From Deltaproteobacteria bacterium (GTDB taxonomy: Bacteria > Desulfobacterota > GWC2-55-46 > JAJCZF01), in the NCBI GenBank assembly GCA_029262475.1, contig JAJCZG010000013.1, forward strand, positions 1 through 43,517: a stretch of 43,517 nt of DNA, written 5' to 3'. Position numbers and translations under genes: made by a program. Within the stretch, counting starts at the first letter, position 1; each line of letters begins with the position of its first letter. This document shows, piece after piece, positions 1 to 8,402 of the stretch. Below the pieces are notes generated by a model. The model was not told the DNA's origin. It worked only from the letters and a program-made list of their open reading frames with translations, and made no database searches.

Positions 1-402
1 CTTTTTCTGGAAGTGTTCGAGGGTAATCCTCGGGTACTTTGTGCCGACGCGGATGTGGGTCCACTTTGAAGGGTCGTCGCGTTCCTTTAGCTCTTTGGCC
101 TCGGCCACGGCCATGCGGCAGTAACCTATCTTAAGGTCCAGCGGCTCGTAGAGGTCTCTTGCCTGTTCGGTGAGGACGTCCTTACCGGCGATGCCGATGT
201 CGGCGGCCCCGTACTCAACGTAAGTCGGTACGTCCTGGGCCCGGAGTATCATTAACTTAAGCCCCTCGGCCTTGTTTTCGTATATGAGAGAGCGGTCGTC
301 GGAAAGGACCATGCTGACGTCTATTCCGGCACGCTCGAAGAGTCGTACGGATTCTTTTAGTATCCTGCCCTTAGGGAGCGCTATTGTAAGTGTCTCATCC
401 AT
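1..402 (-). CDS. hisG: ATP phosphoribosyltransferase, HisG (3' end off the left edge)
   Basis: HisG condenses ATP with PRPP in the first step of histidine synthesis in the cytoplasm. Reading leftward from the ATG at 402, 134 codons are visible. The protein opens with the family signature TIALPKGRI, followed by the segments [22 protein letters not shown] and [11 protein letters not shown], which match the short (HisZ-dependent) or catalytic N-terminal form. The C-terminus is cut by the window edge, so short and long forms cannot be told apart. The start overlaps the murA stop by eight bases, implying translational coupling as the distal gene of the prfA-murA run. Identification is secure. Confidence 0.93.
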   Translation of the reverse strand, partial: MDETLTIALPKGRILKESVRLFERAGIDVSMVLSDDRSLIYENKAEGLKLMILRAQDVPTYVEYGAADIGIAGKDVLTEQARDLYEPLDLKIGYCRMAVAEAKELKERDDPSKWTHIRVGTKYPRITLEHFQKK

Positions 403-1660
403 TGTCTTTTACCCTCTTAATCTCCGCGCCGAGCGCAAGGAGTTTATCTTCTATCTTTTCGTAGCCCCTGTCAAGGTGATAAATTCTTGAAACTTCGGTC
501 GTGCCTTCTGCGACGAGCCCGGCCAGTATTAAAGAAGCGCTGGCCCTTAAGTCCGTTGCCATGAGTTGAGCGCCGCTTAAACCCCTTACCCCTTTTACTA
601 TGGCGGTTCTGTCGTTTATTGTGATATCCGCGCCCATCCGTTTAAGCTCTGAGACATGCATGAACCGGTTCTCGAATACCGTCTCCAGTATTACGCTAAG
701 GCCGCTGGCTACACTCATCATGCTCATCATCTGCGCCTGCATATCGGTCGGAAAGCCCGGAAAGGGTTGGGTCCTGAAGTCAACACTCCTTATAGGATAG
801 TGGCCGATGACGCGGAGCCCGTCCGGCTCTTCATCCACTGTCGCCCCGGCCTCCCTCAGCTTTACGCTTATCGTTTCAAGGTCCATTATATTGCAGTTCT
901 TTATGAGCACGTTTCCTCTCGTCATCGCGGAGGCGACCATGAATGTCCCGGCCTCAACCCTGTCGGGGATGACGGTGTGCTTAAGCGGGCGAAGCGCCTT
1001 TACGCCACTTATCCTTATGGTGTCGGTGCCGGCCCCTGTGATATCTGCCCCCATAGAGTTTAGCGCATCGGCGAGGCAGACGACCTCCGGTTCCATCGCG
1101 GCGTTCTCAAGGACTGTTTCGCCGTCTGCGTAGACGGCGGCTAGCATAAGATTCTCAGTGCCGGTGACGGTCGGGGAGTCCAAATATATCTTTTCGCCGT
1201 GCAGGTGCTCGGCGCTTACGGTAACGTAGCCGTGTTCTATTTCTATATTGGCGCCCATCTTCTCAAGACCCATGAGGTGAAGGTCTATCGGGCGAGCTCC
1301 GATGGCGCACCCACCGGGGAGTGAGACCTTTGCGCGTTTGCACCTTGCGACGAGCGGGCCAAGGACGAGTACCGAAGCCCTCATCGTCTTGACGAGTTCG
1401 TAAGGGGCCTCGGGCTTTTTTATCTCTCCGGCGCGGATTCTTAGCTTGCCGGCGGCGGGGTCCTCTTCGATCTCCGCTCCCATAAAACGCAGAAGAACCT
1501 TTAGCGTCTCAATGTCCCTGAGCTCCGGGACGTTGGTGAGCTCGCACCAGTCGTCCACGAGCAGGCACGCGGCCATAAGCGGGAGCACTGCGTTCTTCGC
1601 CCCGCTTACGGTAACTTCTCCAATGAGGCGGTTTCCGCCCTCTATAACTATCTTATCCAA
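395..1660 (-). CDS. murA: UDP-N-acetylglucosamine 1-carboxyvinyltransferase MurA
   Basis: MurA transfers enolpyruvate from PEP to UDP-GlcNAc, the first committed step of peptidoglycan synthesis. The 421 residues match the usual length (about 419). Lys22-Asn23 of the SGAKNA motif and the catalytic-loop cysteine Cys118 in [10 protein letters not shown] are present; Cys118 is the fosfomycin-target cysteine of the family. The start is TTG at 1660, since no ATG lies upstream in frame; AAGGA sits rather far upstream. It begins 35 bases after prfA and its stop overlaps hisG. In many relatives prmC lies between prfA and murA; it is missing here. Confidence 0.96.
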   Translation of the reverse strand: MDKIVIEGGNRLIGEVTVSGAKNAVLPLMAACLLVDDWCELTNVPELRDIETLKVLLRFMGAEIEEDPAAGKLRIRAGEIKKPEAPYELVKTMRASVLVLGPLVARCKRAKVSLPGGCAIGARPIDLHLMGLEKMGANIEIEHGYVTVSAEHLHGEKIYLDSPTVTGTENLMLAAVYADGETVLENAAMEPEVVCLADALNSMGADITGAGTDTIRISGVKALRPLKHTVIPDRVEAGTFMVASAMTRGNVLIKNCNIMDLETISVKLREAGATVDEEPDGLRVIGHYPIRSVDFRTQPFPGFPTDMQAQMMSMMSVASGLSVILETVFENRFMHVSELKRMGADITINDRTAIVKGVRGLSGAQLMATDLRASASLILAGLVAEGTTEVSRIYHLDRGYEKIEDKLLALGAEIKRVKDNG

Positions 1661-1695
1661 TTAAAAATTTAATCCTTTCGCCATCAGGACGCGCT

Positions 1696-2760
1696 CTATG
1701 AGGCCTTGAGGCTCTCGGTCTGGTAGTAGGCTATTATCCCGTCTGTAAGCTCGGTGAGGTCGCCTTCCATTATCTCTGTAAGCTTATGGAGAGTAAGGCC
1801 AATTCTATGGTCGGTCACCCTGTTCTGCGAGAAGTTATAGGTCCTTATCTTCTCGCTCCTGTCCCCGGAGCCAACGTGGCTCTTCCTCTCTGCGGCTATC
1901 TTTTTTTGCTGCGCCTGAACTTCGAGGTCGAGGAGCCGGGCGAGGAGTATCTTCATGGCCTTTTCGCGGTTCTTGTGCTGGCTCTTCTCGTCCTGGCACG
2001 ATACCGCCATGCCGCTCGGTATGTGGGTTATACGTACCGCTGTCTCTAGTTTATTTACGCTCTGTCCACCGTGCCCCCCGGCCCTGAAGGTATCTATACG
2101 GAATTCGTCCTGGGATACGTCAAGCTCCACCACGTCTGCCTCAGGCATGACGGCGACGGTGACGGTAGATGTATGGCGGCGCCCGGAGGCCTCGGTCTCG
2201 GGGACGCGTTGAACACGGTGCACGCCGCTTTCGAACTTGAAGCGCGAGTACGCCCCCTTGCCGGCGATCATGGCGATCACCTCTTTATAGCCGTTTAGTC
2301 CTGTGGGGCTCGCTTTCATTATCTCGACCTTCCAGCCGAGCATCTCAGAGTACTTTGAGTACATCCTGAAGAGCTCGGCGCAAAAGAGAGAGGACTCGTC
2401 CCCGCCGACCCCGGCTCTTATTTCCAGGAGTATATTCTTATCGTCATTCGGGTCCTTTGGCAGCAGTAAGATCTTTATCGCCGCTTCAAGCTCTTCATGC
2501 CTCTTCTGGAGCTCTGGTATCTCTTCCTTTGCAAGTGCTTTAAGCTCCTCGTCCTTGCCGTCGAGGATCGCCTTATTATCCAGGAGATCTCCGTTAACGA
2601 TGAGGATTTCCTTATAGCCGTCCATAAGTGGCGTGAGCGAAGAGTGCTCCTTTGCGTACTTCTGGTAGACCTCCTGATTAGAGATCGTTTCCGGGAGGCT
2701 AAGTAGCCTCTCAAGCTCATCGTACCTCTTTTCTACTTCTTTTAGCCTGTCCAGTAACAT
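1696..2760 (-). CDS. prfA: peptide chain release factor 1
   Basis: RF1 reads UAA and UAG in the ribosomal A site and triggers release of the finished peptide. The 354-residue protein has the GGQ hydrolysis motif at 231-233 and, at 187-189, Pro-Glu-Thr in the position of the PxT stop-codon recognition tripeptide. PxT marks RF1; RF2 has SPF. The coiled N-terminal domain occupies about the first 100 residues. The ATG start at 2760 lacks an obvious Shine-Dalgarno sequence. It lies downstream of thyX on the same strand, separated by the 106-bp repeat array, and 35 bases upstream of murA. Confidence 0.96.
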   Translation of the reverse strand: MLLDRLKEVEKRYDELERLLSLPETISNQEVYQKYAKEHSSLTPLMDGYKEILIVNGDLLDNKAILDGKDEELKALAKEEIPELQKRHEELEAAIKILLLPKDPNDDKNILLEIRAGVGGDESSLFCAELFRMYSKYSEMLGWKVEIMKASPTGLNGYKEVIAMIAGKGAYSRFKFESGVHRVQRVPETEASGRRHTSTVTVAVMPEADVVELDVSQDEFRIDTFRAGGHGGQSVNKLETAVRITHIPSGMAVSCQDEKSQHKNREKAMKILLARLLDLEVQAQQKKIAAERKSHVGSGDRSEKIRTYNFSQNRVTDHRIGLTLHKLTEIMEGDLTELTDGIIAYYQTESLKAS

Positions 2761-2820
2761 AATTTAAATGCTTTCTAATTCAATGCACTCTTTTTAAAGA
2801 GTAAATTATCGGCAAAGGGT

Positions 2821-2843
2821 TTATTCGCTTAGCGAGTCCCGAA
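2821..2843. repeat. inverted partial copy of the 106-bp repeat
   Basis: The reverse complement of this stretch reads GACTCGCTAAGCGAATAAAC, close to the CCTCGCTATGCGAATTAAAAC segment of the adjacent array with a few differences. The array is therefore bordered on its prfA side by an inverted remnant of its own sequence. Between it and prfA (2761-2820) I see only a short ACTCTTT/AAAGAGT dyad. Confidence 0.55.
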
Positions 2844-2844
2844 A

Positions 2845-3155
2845 AGAGACTTTTTGCTTGTACGCAACATTTGCCGTATAGTGCGTCTTGGGCAAATCAC
2901 TTTACGCCTCGCTATGCGAATTAAAACCACACTGGTGTGGTGCTTCTAAAAGAGATTATTTACTTGTACGCAACATTTGCCGTATAGTGCGTCTTGGGCA
3001 AATCACTTTACGCCTCGCTATGCGAATTAAAACCACACTGGTGTGGTGCTTCTAAAAGAGACTTTTTACTTGTACGCAACATTTGCCGCGTAGTGCGTCT
3101 TGGGTAAATCACTTTACGCCTCGCTACGCGTATTAAAACCACACTGGTGGTGTGG
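2845..3155. repeat. three tandem copies of a 106-bp intergenic element
   Basis: Units begin at 2845, 2951 and 3057, so the period is exactly 106 bp. Units 1 and 2 differ at three positions by eye. Unit 3 has several more changes, a 3-bp insertion in its last hairpin, and ends at the thyX stop codon. Each unit contains two dyads: ATTTGCC/GGCAAAT with a 15-base loop, and ACCACAC-TG-GTGTGGT. On the minus strand the second is followed by TTTT, like a mini-terminator placed right after the thyX stop. No reading frame or unique spacer is present. The array lies between thyX and prfA, so it would be transcribed with them if they form an operon. Confidence 0.93.
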
Positions 3156-3845
3156 TTAGAGGTTTTTGAATTTTTCTCTAATTTCTAGGGGCTTTCCGCA
3201 GGTCATACTACCTTCGCTGCACTTGCCGGTGACGCACGCCGGGCCAGCGTCCTTAAAGATAATAGGAGCGGCTTCTTTTGCGAGCTTAGCCATGTCGATA
3301 GCCATCTCGCGTATCTCCCACTGGGCGCGTTCGCAGCCCCTGAGGCTAAAGAAGTGGAGGAGTGTTCTGGCATTCATGGTTATTATGATTTTTGTGCATG
3401 CGGCATTCGGGAGGATGAAGCGCGCGTCCTCGGGCGGCAGCCCAGCGTCCAATAACTCTCCGTATATGGCATAGATATCGGCGACCGCTTCTTCGAAGCG
3501 TTTACTTATATCCGGCCTTTCGGCAATGGACGGGGGAGTGACGTATTCGTTGTTTTGATCGAAGGTGACGTAACGCTGGCTCTGCTGAGAATATGAGGCG
3601 ATCCTGTGACGGACAAGCTGGTGCGAGGCGGAACGCGAGATGCCGTCCACTCCGAATGTGAAATTTGCGTGTTCGAGGACTGAAAGGTGCCCCATATCCA
3701 GTATCTTTCCGAGAAACTTCTCGTAAGATATACCCTCGACCTTATCTTCGAGTTCCTCGACGGAACACGGAGAGTAGCAGAGCTTGGCGGCTAGAACTAC
3801 CGTCTTCTCAGGCTCGGGTGTGTGGGTTAAGAGCGTAACTTTCAC
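3156..3845 (-). CDS. thyX: flavin-dependent thymidylate synthase ThyX
   Basis: ThyX makes dTMP from dUMP using methylenetetrahydrofolate, FAD and NADPH, and replaces ThyA in many anaerobes and deltaproteobacteria. The 229-residue protein carries the ThyX signature RHRxxSxxxxSxR as RHRIASYSQQSQR, starting at residue 79. The C-terminus is cysteine-rich (CVTGKCSEGSMTCG), an unusual tail that could bind metal, though this is inference. The start is GTG at 3845, 15 bases after the rpmE stop, so the two are probably cotranscribed. The 106-bp repeat array starts immediately after its stop. Confidence 0.95.
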   Translation of the reverse strand: MKVTLLTHTPEPEKTVVLAAKLCYSPCSVEELEDKVEGISYEKFLGKILDMGHLSVLEHANFTFGVDGISRSASHQLVRHRIASYSQQSQRYVTFDQNNEYVTPPSIAERPDISKRFEEAVADIYAIYGELLDAGLPPEDARFILPNAACTKIIITMNARTLLHFFSLRGCERAQWEIREMAIDMAKLAKEAAPIIFKDAGPACVTGKCSEGSMTCGKPLEIREKFKNL

Positions 3846-3860
3846 GTTTCAAAGCCTGAA

Positions 3861-4067
3861 TTAGGCGTCTTTTTTACCGTACTTGCGCTTGAACTTTTCT
3901 ATTCTACCGGCGGTATCGATGAGCCTCTGCTTACCGGTGTAGAATGGGTGGCAGCTTGAGCATATCTCGACTGAGATATTAGGCTTTGTCGAACGTGTCG
4001 TTATATCTGTCCCGCAGGCGCAGTGTATGGTCGCCTCTACGTACTCGGGGTGAATTCCCTCTCTCAT
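3861..4067 (-). CDS. rpmE: 50S ribosomal protein bL31, zinc-binding form
   Basis: bL31 bridges the ribosomal subunits on the large-subunit side. The 68-residue protein is the C+ (zinc-containing) type: Cys16, Cys18, Cys36 and Cys39 form the zinc site. It starts with MREGIHP, typical of the family. AGGAG lies eight bases before the ATG at 4067. Its own promoter is at 4103-4131. The order rho, rpmE, thyX, prfA on one strand is a translation and housekeeping cluster. No Zn-free paralogue is visible here. Confidence 0.96.
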   Translation of the reverse strand: MREGIHPEYVEATIHCACGTDITTRSTKPNISVEICSSCHPFYTGKQRLIDTAGRIEKFKRKYGKKDA

Positions 4068-4102
4068 CGTTTTAACTCCTTTAAAAATAAAATGAATTTA
4101 GA

Positions 4103-4131
4103 ATAATAGCAGGTAAACTCCCTGATTGCAA
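4103..4131 (-). promoter_or_regulatory. sigma-70-type promoter for rpmE-thyX
   Basis: On the minus strand TTGCAA (4126-4131) and TATTAT (4103-4108) are separated by exactly 17 bases. The -10 lies about 35 bases upstream of the rpmE start. The 40-bp tandem repeats begin ten bases upstream of the -35 box, a place where an activator site or UP-like element could act. Confidence 0.75.
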
Positions 4132-4140
4132 GAGTTTTTA

Positions 4141-4241
4141 TGATCCGTTGCACGGTTATCACAGACTACAAAGGCTTTTATGATCCGTTGCATGGTTATC
4201 ACAGACTACAAAGGCTTTTGTGTTCCGTTTACTGCTTATCA
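4141..4241. repeat. 40-bp tandem repeat upstream of the rpmE promoter
   Basis: Two nearly identical 40-bp units (4141-4180 and 4181-4220) differ at two positions. A degraded third copy starts at 4221, keeping TCCGTT and TTATCA. Each unit contains CCGTTGCACGG or its close variant, a small dyad. The period is close to four helical turns, so the copies face nearly the same side of the DNA. There is no coding potential in the region. Confidence 0.85.
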
Positions 4242-4337
4242 AGCGATTTACAGGCCCACGCCCCGGCCTGTGGAAAAAAGAATGGTCCGGTCGAGCGGGT
4301 TTCAGTAGGGCGCTCGCCAGGTGATGGAAATTAATAA

Positions 4338-4364
4338 GCCGGGCCGCATGCAAAGCGGCCCGGC
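4338..4364 (-). terminator. intrinsic terminator after rho
   Basis: A perfect 10-bp G+C stem, GCCGGGCCGC/GCGGCCCGGC, with a seven-base loop. On the minus strand it is followed by TTATTAATTT. It lies about 45 bases after the rho stop and separates rho from the rpmE promoter. Confidence 0.85.
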
Positions 4365-4408
4365 CATCAGATAATCATTACAGATCGTTAAGTAAACTTA
4401 AAAATATC

Positions 4409-5659
4409 CTATTTGCTCATGGACTCTATAAAATCCTGATTCGTCTCGCTATTTTTAATCTTCGTGAGCAGGAATTCCATGCTTTCTATCGGGTTAAGCG
4501 GCTGGAGTATCTTCCGTAGTATCCAGAGCCTGTTCAAAACGTCCTTTTCGAGCAAAAGTTCTTCCTTACGCGTACCTGACTTGTTTATGTCTATAGCCGG
4601 GAATATTCTCCTCTCAGAGAGCTTCCTGTCGAGGACGATCTCCATGTTACCGGTTCCCTTGAACTCCTCGAATATGACCTCGTCCATGCGCGATCCGGTC
4701 TCGATTAAGGCCGTGGCGATGATCGTCAGACTTCCGCCGTCCTCGATATTCCTGGCGGCGCCAAAGAAGCGTTTTGGCTTATGGAGGGCGTTAGAGTCCA
4801 CACCACCGGAGAGTACCTTGCCGCTCGGCGGTACGACTGTATTGTAGGCGCGCGCGAGCCTCGTTATGCTGTCAAGGAGGATTACGACGTCTTTTTGGTG
4901 CTCTACCAGCCTCTTGGCCTTTTCTATTACCATCTCGGCGACCTGTACGTGGCGTTGAGCGGGCTCGTCGAATGTTGAGCTAATGACCTCGCCGTTTACA
5001 GAGCGTTCCATGTCTGTCACCTCTTCGGGCCTCTCGTCTATCAGGAGGACCAGGAGGATTACCTCAGGGTGCGTGTTGGTGATGGCGTTTGCAACTTTTT
5101 GGAGGAGTACTGTTTTACCGGTCCTCGGCGGGGATACTATAAGCCCTCTTTGTCCCTTTCCTATAGGTGTAAAGAGATCCATTATTCTCATTGAGAGGTC
5201 GCCGTCAGGTATTGATTCGAGTTGGAGTCTCTCCTCCGGGTATAGCGGAGTTAAGTTGTCGAATAGTATCTTGTCCCTTGAGACTTCGGGGTTTTCGAGG
5301 TTTACCTGCTCTACCTTTAAGAGCGCGAAGTAACGCTCGCCCTCCTTGGGGGGCCTAATTTGTCCTGAGACGATATCGCCGGTCCGGAGGTTAAACCTTC
5401 TTATCTGCGAGGGGGATACGTATATGTCGTCGGGGCCGGGGAGATAGTTATAATCCGGCGCCCTTAGGAAGCCGAATCCGTCGGGGAGCGTTTCCAGGAC
5501 CCCTTCTCCGTATATCAGGCCGTTTTGTTCGCTTTGGGCCTGCAGGAGCGAGAATATGAGATCCTGTTTTCGCATGCGTGCAACGCCGTCGATATTATAT
5601 TTTTTAGCTATGTCGGTGAGTTCGTTAATTTTGAGTTCTTTGAGTTCTTTCAGATTCAT
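4409..5659 (-). CDS. rho: transcription termination factor Rho
   Basis: Rho is a hexameric RNA helicase that terminates transcription. The 416-residue protein has an N-terminal Rho-N helical domain (1-45), the RNA-binding cold-shock fold with RNP1 GFGFLR at 61-66, a Walker A motif with Lys182 (PPRTGKT), DSITR at 263-267, the Q-loop ([11 protein letters not shown]) and the R-loop ([10 protein letters not shown]). AGGAG lies six bases before the ATG at 5659. It is the compact type without the large N-terminal insertions of actinobacterial Rho. A strong promoter about 260 bases upstream leaves a long leader, consistent with the known autoregulation of rho genes; that last point is inference. Confidence 0.97.
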   Translation of the reverse strand: MNLKELKELKINELTDIAKKYNIDGVARMRKQDLIFSLLQAQSEQNGLIYGEGVLETLPDGFGFLRAPDYNYLPGPDDIYVSPSQIRRFNLRTGDIVSGQIRPPKEGERYFALLKVEQVNLENPEVSRDKILFDNLTPLYPEERLQLESIPDGDLSMRIMDLFTPIGKGQRGLIVSPPRTGKTVLLQKVANAITNTHPEVILLVLLIDERPEEVTDMERSVNGEVISSTFDEPAQRHVQVAEMVIEKAKRLVEHQKDVVILLDSITRLARAYNTVVPPSGKVLSGGVDSNALHKPKRFFGAARNIEDGGSLTIIATALIETGSRMDEVIFEEFKGTGNMEIVLDRKLSERRIFPAIDINKSGTRKEELLLEKDVLNRLWILRKILQPLNPIESMEFLLTKIKNSETNQDFIESMSK

Positions 5660-5912
5660 TGATTGCTCCTGTGCGGGGTTTGTGCCAGTCGAGTAAAGCC
5701 GGGCGTCGTTAGTGCGGCTTGTGCGGATAAGGGTATTTTTTTGTAGTTTGATTTATTCTATAAGGGTTTGCAAAAAGGGTTACTGGTTTTTGAAATGAAA
5801 TTATATTAACCCAGGCCTTTATTATGGGGTTCTATTTACCTCGTGGGAATTTAACATAAGATGGTTAAAGTCTTTTGGTGGAAATATATATAGGTAATTC
5901 TACTTTGAAAGG
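5660..5912 (-). promoter_or_regulatory. long 5' leader of rho (possible autoregulatory region)
   Basis: About 250 transcribed but untranslated bases lie between the rho promoter and its ATG. Read on the minus strand it is A- and C-rich and poor in G, with C-rich patches such as CCACCAAAAGACTTTAACC and CCTTATCCGCACAAGCCGC. Unstructured C-rich RNA is what Rho loads on, and Rho-dependent attenuation of rho is known in other bacteria. That this leader does so is inference. No riboswitch fold is recognised. Confidence 0.5.
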
Positions 5913-5919
5913 TGCTTTC

Positions 5920-5948
5920 AGAATAGCATGACTCTTTCGGCGTGTCAA
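5920..5948 (-). promoter_or_regulatory. strong sigma-70-type promoter for rho
   Basis: On the minus strand a perfect TTGACA (5943-5948) is 17 bases from TATTCT (5920-5925). It points at rho, roughly 260 bases before the ATG. The remaining stretch to 6130 is A+T-rich and should hold the divergent promoter for the receiver protein. The best candidate there is TTGACT at 6056, with only a weak -10. Confidence 0.8.
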
Positions 5949-6130
5949 CTTAATTTTTTCTTCTTTTGTCTTGCAGCCCTTCCGGGGCGTAAGCCCGTCA
6001 ATAGAGAGGATGCGCAAGGTGTGTCATCTTACCATATGGACGGAGCAAAATGGTCTTGACTTACTCGACCTATAAATGTTAATTTTTTTAATAGTATAAC
6101 TTCTAAATGTATAAAATATAAAGGGAGATT

Positions 6131-8068
6131 ATGGCTGAGAAAAATATACTACTAGTCGACTCGAGCCAGGCTGTACAGAAGGTCATCTCCAGGGCCTTCT
6201 CAAAGCTTGATTACGAACTTATTGTTGCGGAAAATTTTAACGACGCAGACGATTTTCTAAGGGACGAAAAACCGGACCTTGTAATGGCCGATGTGGCCCT
6301 GCCCGGAAAGAACGGCTACGAGCTCTGTGAATATCTGAAGTCCAATCCCGGCACGGCATCCATTCCCGTAATACTCATAGTCGGAACGGACCACACCATA
6401 GACAAGAAAGAGTCTTTACGGGTGCATGCCGATGAGTATATCTTAAGGCCCTTTGACTCTAAAGGCCTTCTGGATAAGGTGGGCGCCCTTTTGCATGAGT
6501 CGCCACCTGTCCTGAATTCCAACGCTGTGCTATCCGACATGAACCTTACAGGGAACAATAACTCGAAACCCGACAGCAGGGAGGAGATCTCCGAATTGGA
6601 GCCCCTGGAACTCCTCGATGCCGAAACACTCCCGGATGAGCTTGTAACAGACGCGCCACGCCAGGAGACGATCCCGGTCCCTGACTTTACCGCAGCCTCT
6701 CCGGACGAACTCCCTTCAATACTCACTGGCCCTGAATACGACGAAGAGGCCTCCGAGATACCGCCTCTCAGTAAGGTTAAGAGAAGAAGCACCAGTAGCG
6801 AGGATATAATACTATCCCAGATGGGTATCGGCAGCGATGATGAAGACGAGACGGGGGTAGAGACGGCTACCGGCCTTATAGGAAATAAAATGGAGACTGA
6901 GGCGCTTTCAGAGATAGTACCGTCAGAGAAAGCTGCCGAGGCGAGCCAGTTAGAGAAAGATTCAGAGGAGAGCCCCTCAGTCATTGACGCCTCCCCTGCG
7001 GAAGAGGTGGTCTCATGGCCCACTGCGTCCGCCGCCACTGATGAGACCTCGAAGCTCCCCGACGTCGACTTTGCCTCGTCTGCGCCCGTCGGCGTGCCGC
7101 GCGGAGAGATAGAGAGGCTCGTAGTCGATACCGTGATGGAGATAGTCGGGCCCACGGCGAACGGCCTGGTAAAGGAAGCGGCTATCGACGCTGTTTCAGC
7201 CATAGCTGATGAGGCCGTAGAGGCGAGCGTTGAGAAGGCTGTCTCGGAGCACGCAGCCCTACTCGTCGCCAAGGTCGCCGAAGAGGCCGTCGGAGCCGTC
7301 ATTGAAAAGTCCGTACGCGTAGCCGCAGAAAAGGCCATAGAGGGCAAAGTCGCGAAGGCAGTTAAGGAGGCGGCTGAGAAGGCCGTTACCGCCATAGCTG
7401 AAGAGGCCGTAGAGTCGGCAGTAACAAAGGCCGTGGAGAAGGTGGCGGTCGCAGCTTCCGAGAAGGCCGCCACGGAGGCTGTCGATAAGATCGCTGTCAT
7501 GGCCGTTGAGGCAATTGCTTCGGATACGGTTGATAAGGTGGTTGAAGAGATCGTAAGTAAAATAGCATCGTACTCGGTACACAGGTCCGCAGATGAATTC
7601 ATGAAGAAGGAAGCTCCGGCAGCTTTGGCAAAGGCCGCCGTAGAGGCCGTAAGTACAGGGGCCGAGGAGGCGATCATACATGTAGCAGCTGAAACCGTGC
7701 AGAAGACGGTGGGCACGGCTGTTGAAAAGGCAGCACAGGACGCCGTCGCGAAGAAGGCGCCTGCGGCGATAAAAAAGGCGGCCACCGCCGAGGTGAAGAC
7801 CACGGCAGCCGAGACCGTCAAGAAGACGGCCGGGGGTCTTATCGCAATATCCGCCGAGAAGGCGGTTTCGGCCCTCGCCCAGGCGGCTGTAGATAAGGCG
7901 GCATCGAAGGTTGTTGGAGATAAGGCCGGAGAGGCGATTACAAAGGCTGCCGAGGAGGCCGCTAGCGAGCTTACATCGAAGACCGTTGAAAAGGTCGCGG
8001 CCGAGTTCGTCAAAACCACGGCTGAGAATATAGTAAAGGCCGAGCTTAAGAAGGCTTTTGCAAAGTAA
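6131..8068 (+). CDS. receiver-domain protein with long Ala/Val/Lys/Glu helical repeat
   Basis: Residues 1-120 are a CheY-like receiver with phosphoacceptor Asp54 (MADVALPG), Asp10 and Thr86. The usual second acidic residue is Ser11 and the conserved lysine is Arg106, so signalling may be altered. An acidic low-complexity linker follows (about 120-325). Residues about 330-645 form a low-complexity amphipathic helix array built from variants of EKAVEAAVEKA and EEAVExAVxKAV. Deltaproteobacterial receivers with one C-terminal helical motif of this kind are known beside valS; here it looks multiplied. AAGGGAG lies just before the ATG. The output is unknown; scaffold, coiled filament or membrane-binding roles are possible. 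A terminator follows. Confidence 0.85.
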   Translation: MAEKNILLVDSSQAVQKVISRAFSKLDYELIVAENFNDADDFLRDEKPDLVMADVALPGKNGYELCEYLKSNPGTASIPVILIVGTDHTIDKKESLRVHADEYILRPFDSKGLLDKVGALLHESPPVLNSNAVLSDMNLTGNNNSKPDSREEISELEPLELLDAETLPDELVTDAPRQETIPVPDFTAASPDELPSILTGPEYDEEASEIPPLSKVKRRSTSSEDIILSQMGIGSDDEDETGVETATGLIGNKMETEALSEIVPSEKAAEASQLEKDSEESPSVIDASPAEEVVSWPTASAATDETSKLPDVDFASSAPVGVPRGEIERLVVDTVMEIVGPTANGLVKEAAIDAVSAIADEAVEASVEKAVSEHAALLVAKVAEEAVGAVIEKSVRVAAEKAIEGKVAKAVKEAAEKAVTAIAEEAVESAVTKAVEKVAVAASEKAATEAVDKIAVMAVEAIASDTVDKVVEEIVSKIASYSVHRSADEFMKKEAPAALAKAAVEAVSTGAEEAIIHVAAETVQKTVGTAVEKAAQDAVAKKAPAAIKKAATAEVKTTAAETVKKTAGGLIAISAEKAVSALAQAAVDKAASKVVGDKAGEAITKAAEEAASELTSKTVEKVAAEFVKTTAENIVKAELKKAFAK

Positions 8069-8158
8069 TATGCGTTTGTGTTGCAGCGGCGCCCCTGGTT
8101 TAATCTAGAAGCTCGCTGTGATTTACCAATAACAGCTTTTAAAGTTTTTTTTATAGTT

Positions 8159-8198
8159 CCGGAAGAGCGGGGTACACCACGTTCTTCCGGCTTTTTTT
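8159..8198 (+). terminator. intrinsic terminator after the receiver gene
   Basis: The stem CCGGAAGAGCG/CGTTCTTCCGG (one mismatch) has a ten-base loop and is followed by seven T residues. It lies about 90 bases after the stop codon. Confidence 0.88.
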
Positions 8199-8329
8199 AG
8201 GGCTTCTCTTCTTTTCTGATTGACACTTAAGGGTCGGTCACGAGGGTTTGTTTTATTCTTTGCCCTAAGGGCTTTTATCTGGTCGCTCCTTTTGCGGTCC
8301 GCTATCCTTAAGGTGTGTGCAGTACCTTG

Positions 8330-8372
8330 AAAGGCCGAGGCGTAAGGTTACGCCGGGCCTTTTAATTTTTTT
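8330..8372 (+). terminator. terminator-like hairpin in the valS leader (candidate attenuator)
   Basis: AAGGCC-GA-GGCGTAA-GG-TTACGCC-G-GGCCTT is followed by TTTAATTTTTTT and lies only about 30 bases before the valS start, after the real terminator at 8159-8198. An intrinsic terminator directly before an aminoacyl-tRNA synthetase gene suggests attenuation control. The T-box consensus (GGGTGGNACCGCG) was not found. A smaller hairpin, AAGGT/ACCTT, precedes it. TTGACA at 8220-8225 has no good -10 at standard spacing. Confidence 0.6.
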
Positions 8373-8402
8373 ACTAACAAATATATTAACATGAGGAGAG
8401 TG

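Noticed and set aside
2821-3155. CRISPR-like array
   Set aside because: Units are 106 bp and contiguous with no variable spacers, and no cas genes are nearby.
2845-3155. Insertion sequence or MITE
   Set aside because: No transposase frame or target-site duplication could be identified; only dyads and a tandem period.
4140-4353. Two opposing 64-codon frames over the 40-bp repeats
   Set aside because: They arise from the tandem repeat, lack ribosome sites and contain repeated sequence only.
6316-8019. 567-codon open frame opposite the receiver gene
   Set aside because: It mirrors the Ala/Val/Lys/Glu codon bias of the real gene; its product is Ser/Ala low complexity with no start signal.
8199-8390. 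T-box riboswitch upstream of valS
   Set aside because: No GGGTGGNACCGCG-type box and no specifier-loop arrangement found; only a terminator hairpin remains.
8391-8402. Upstream ATG start for valS
   Set aside because: No ribosome site before it, whereas GAGGAG lies properly before the ATG at 8403.
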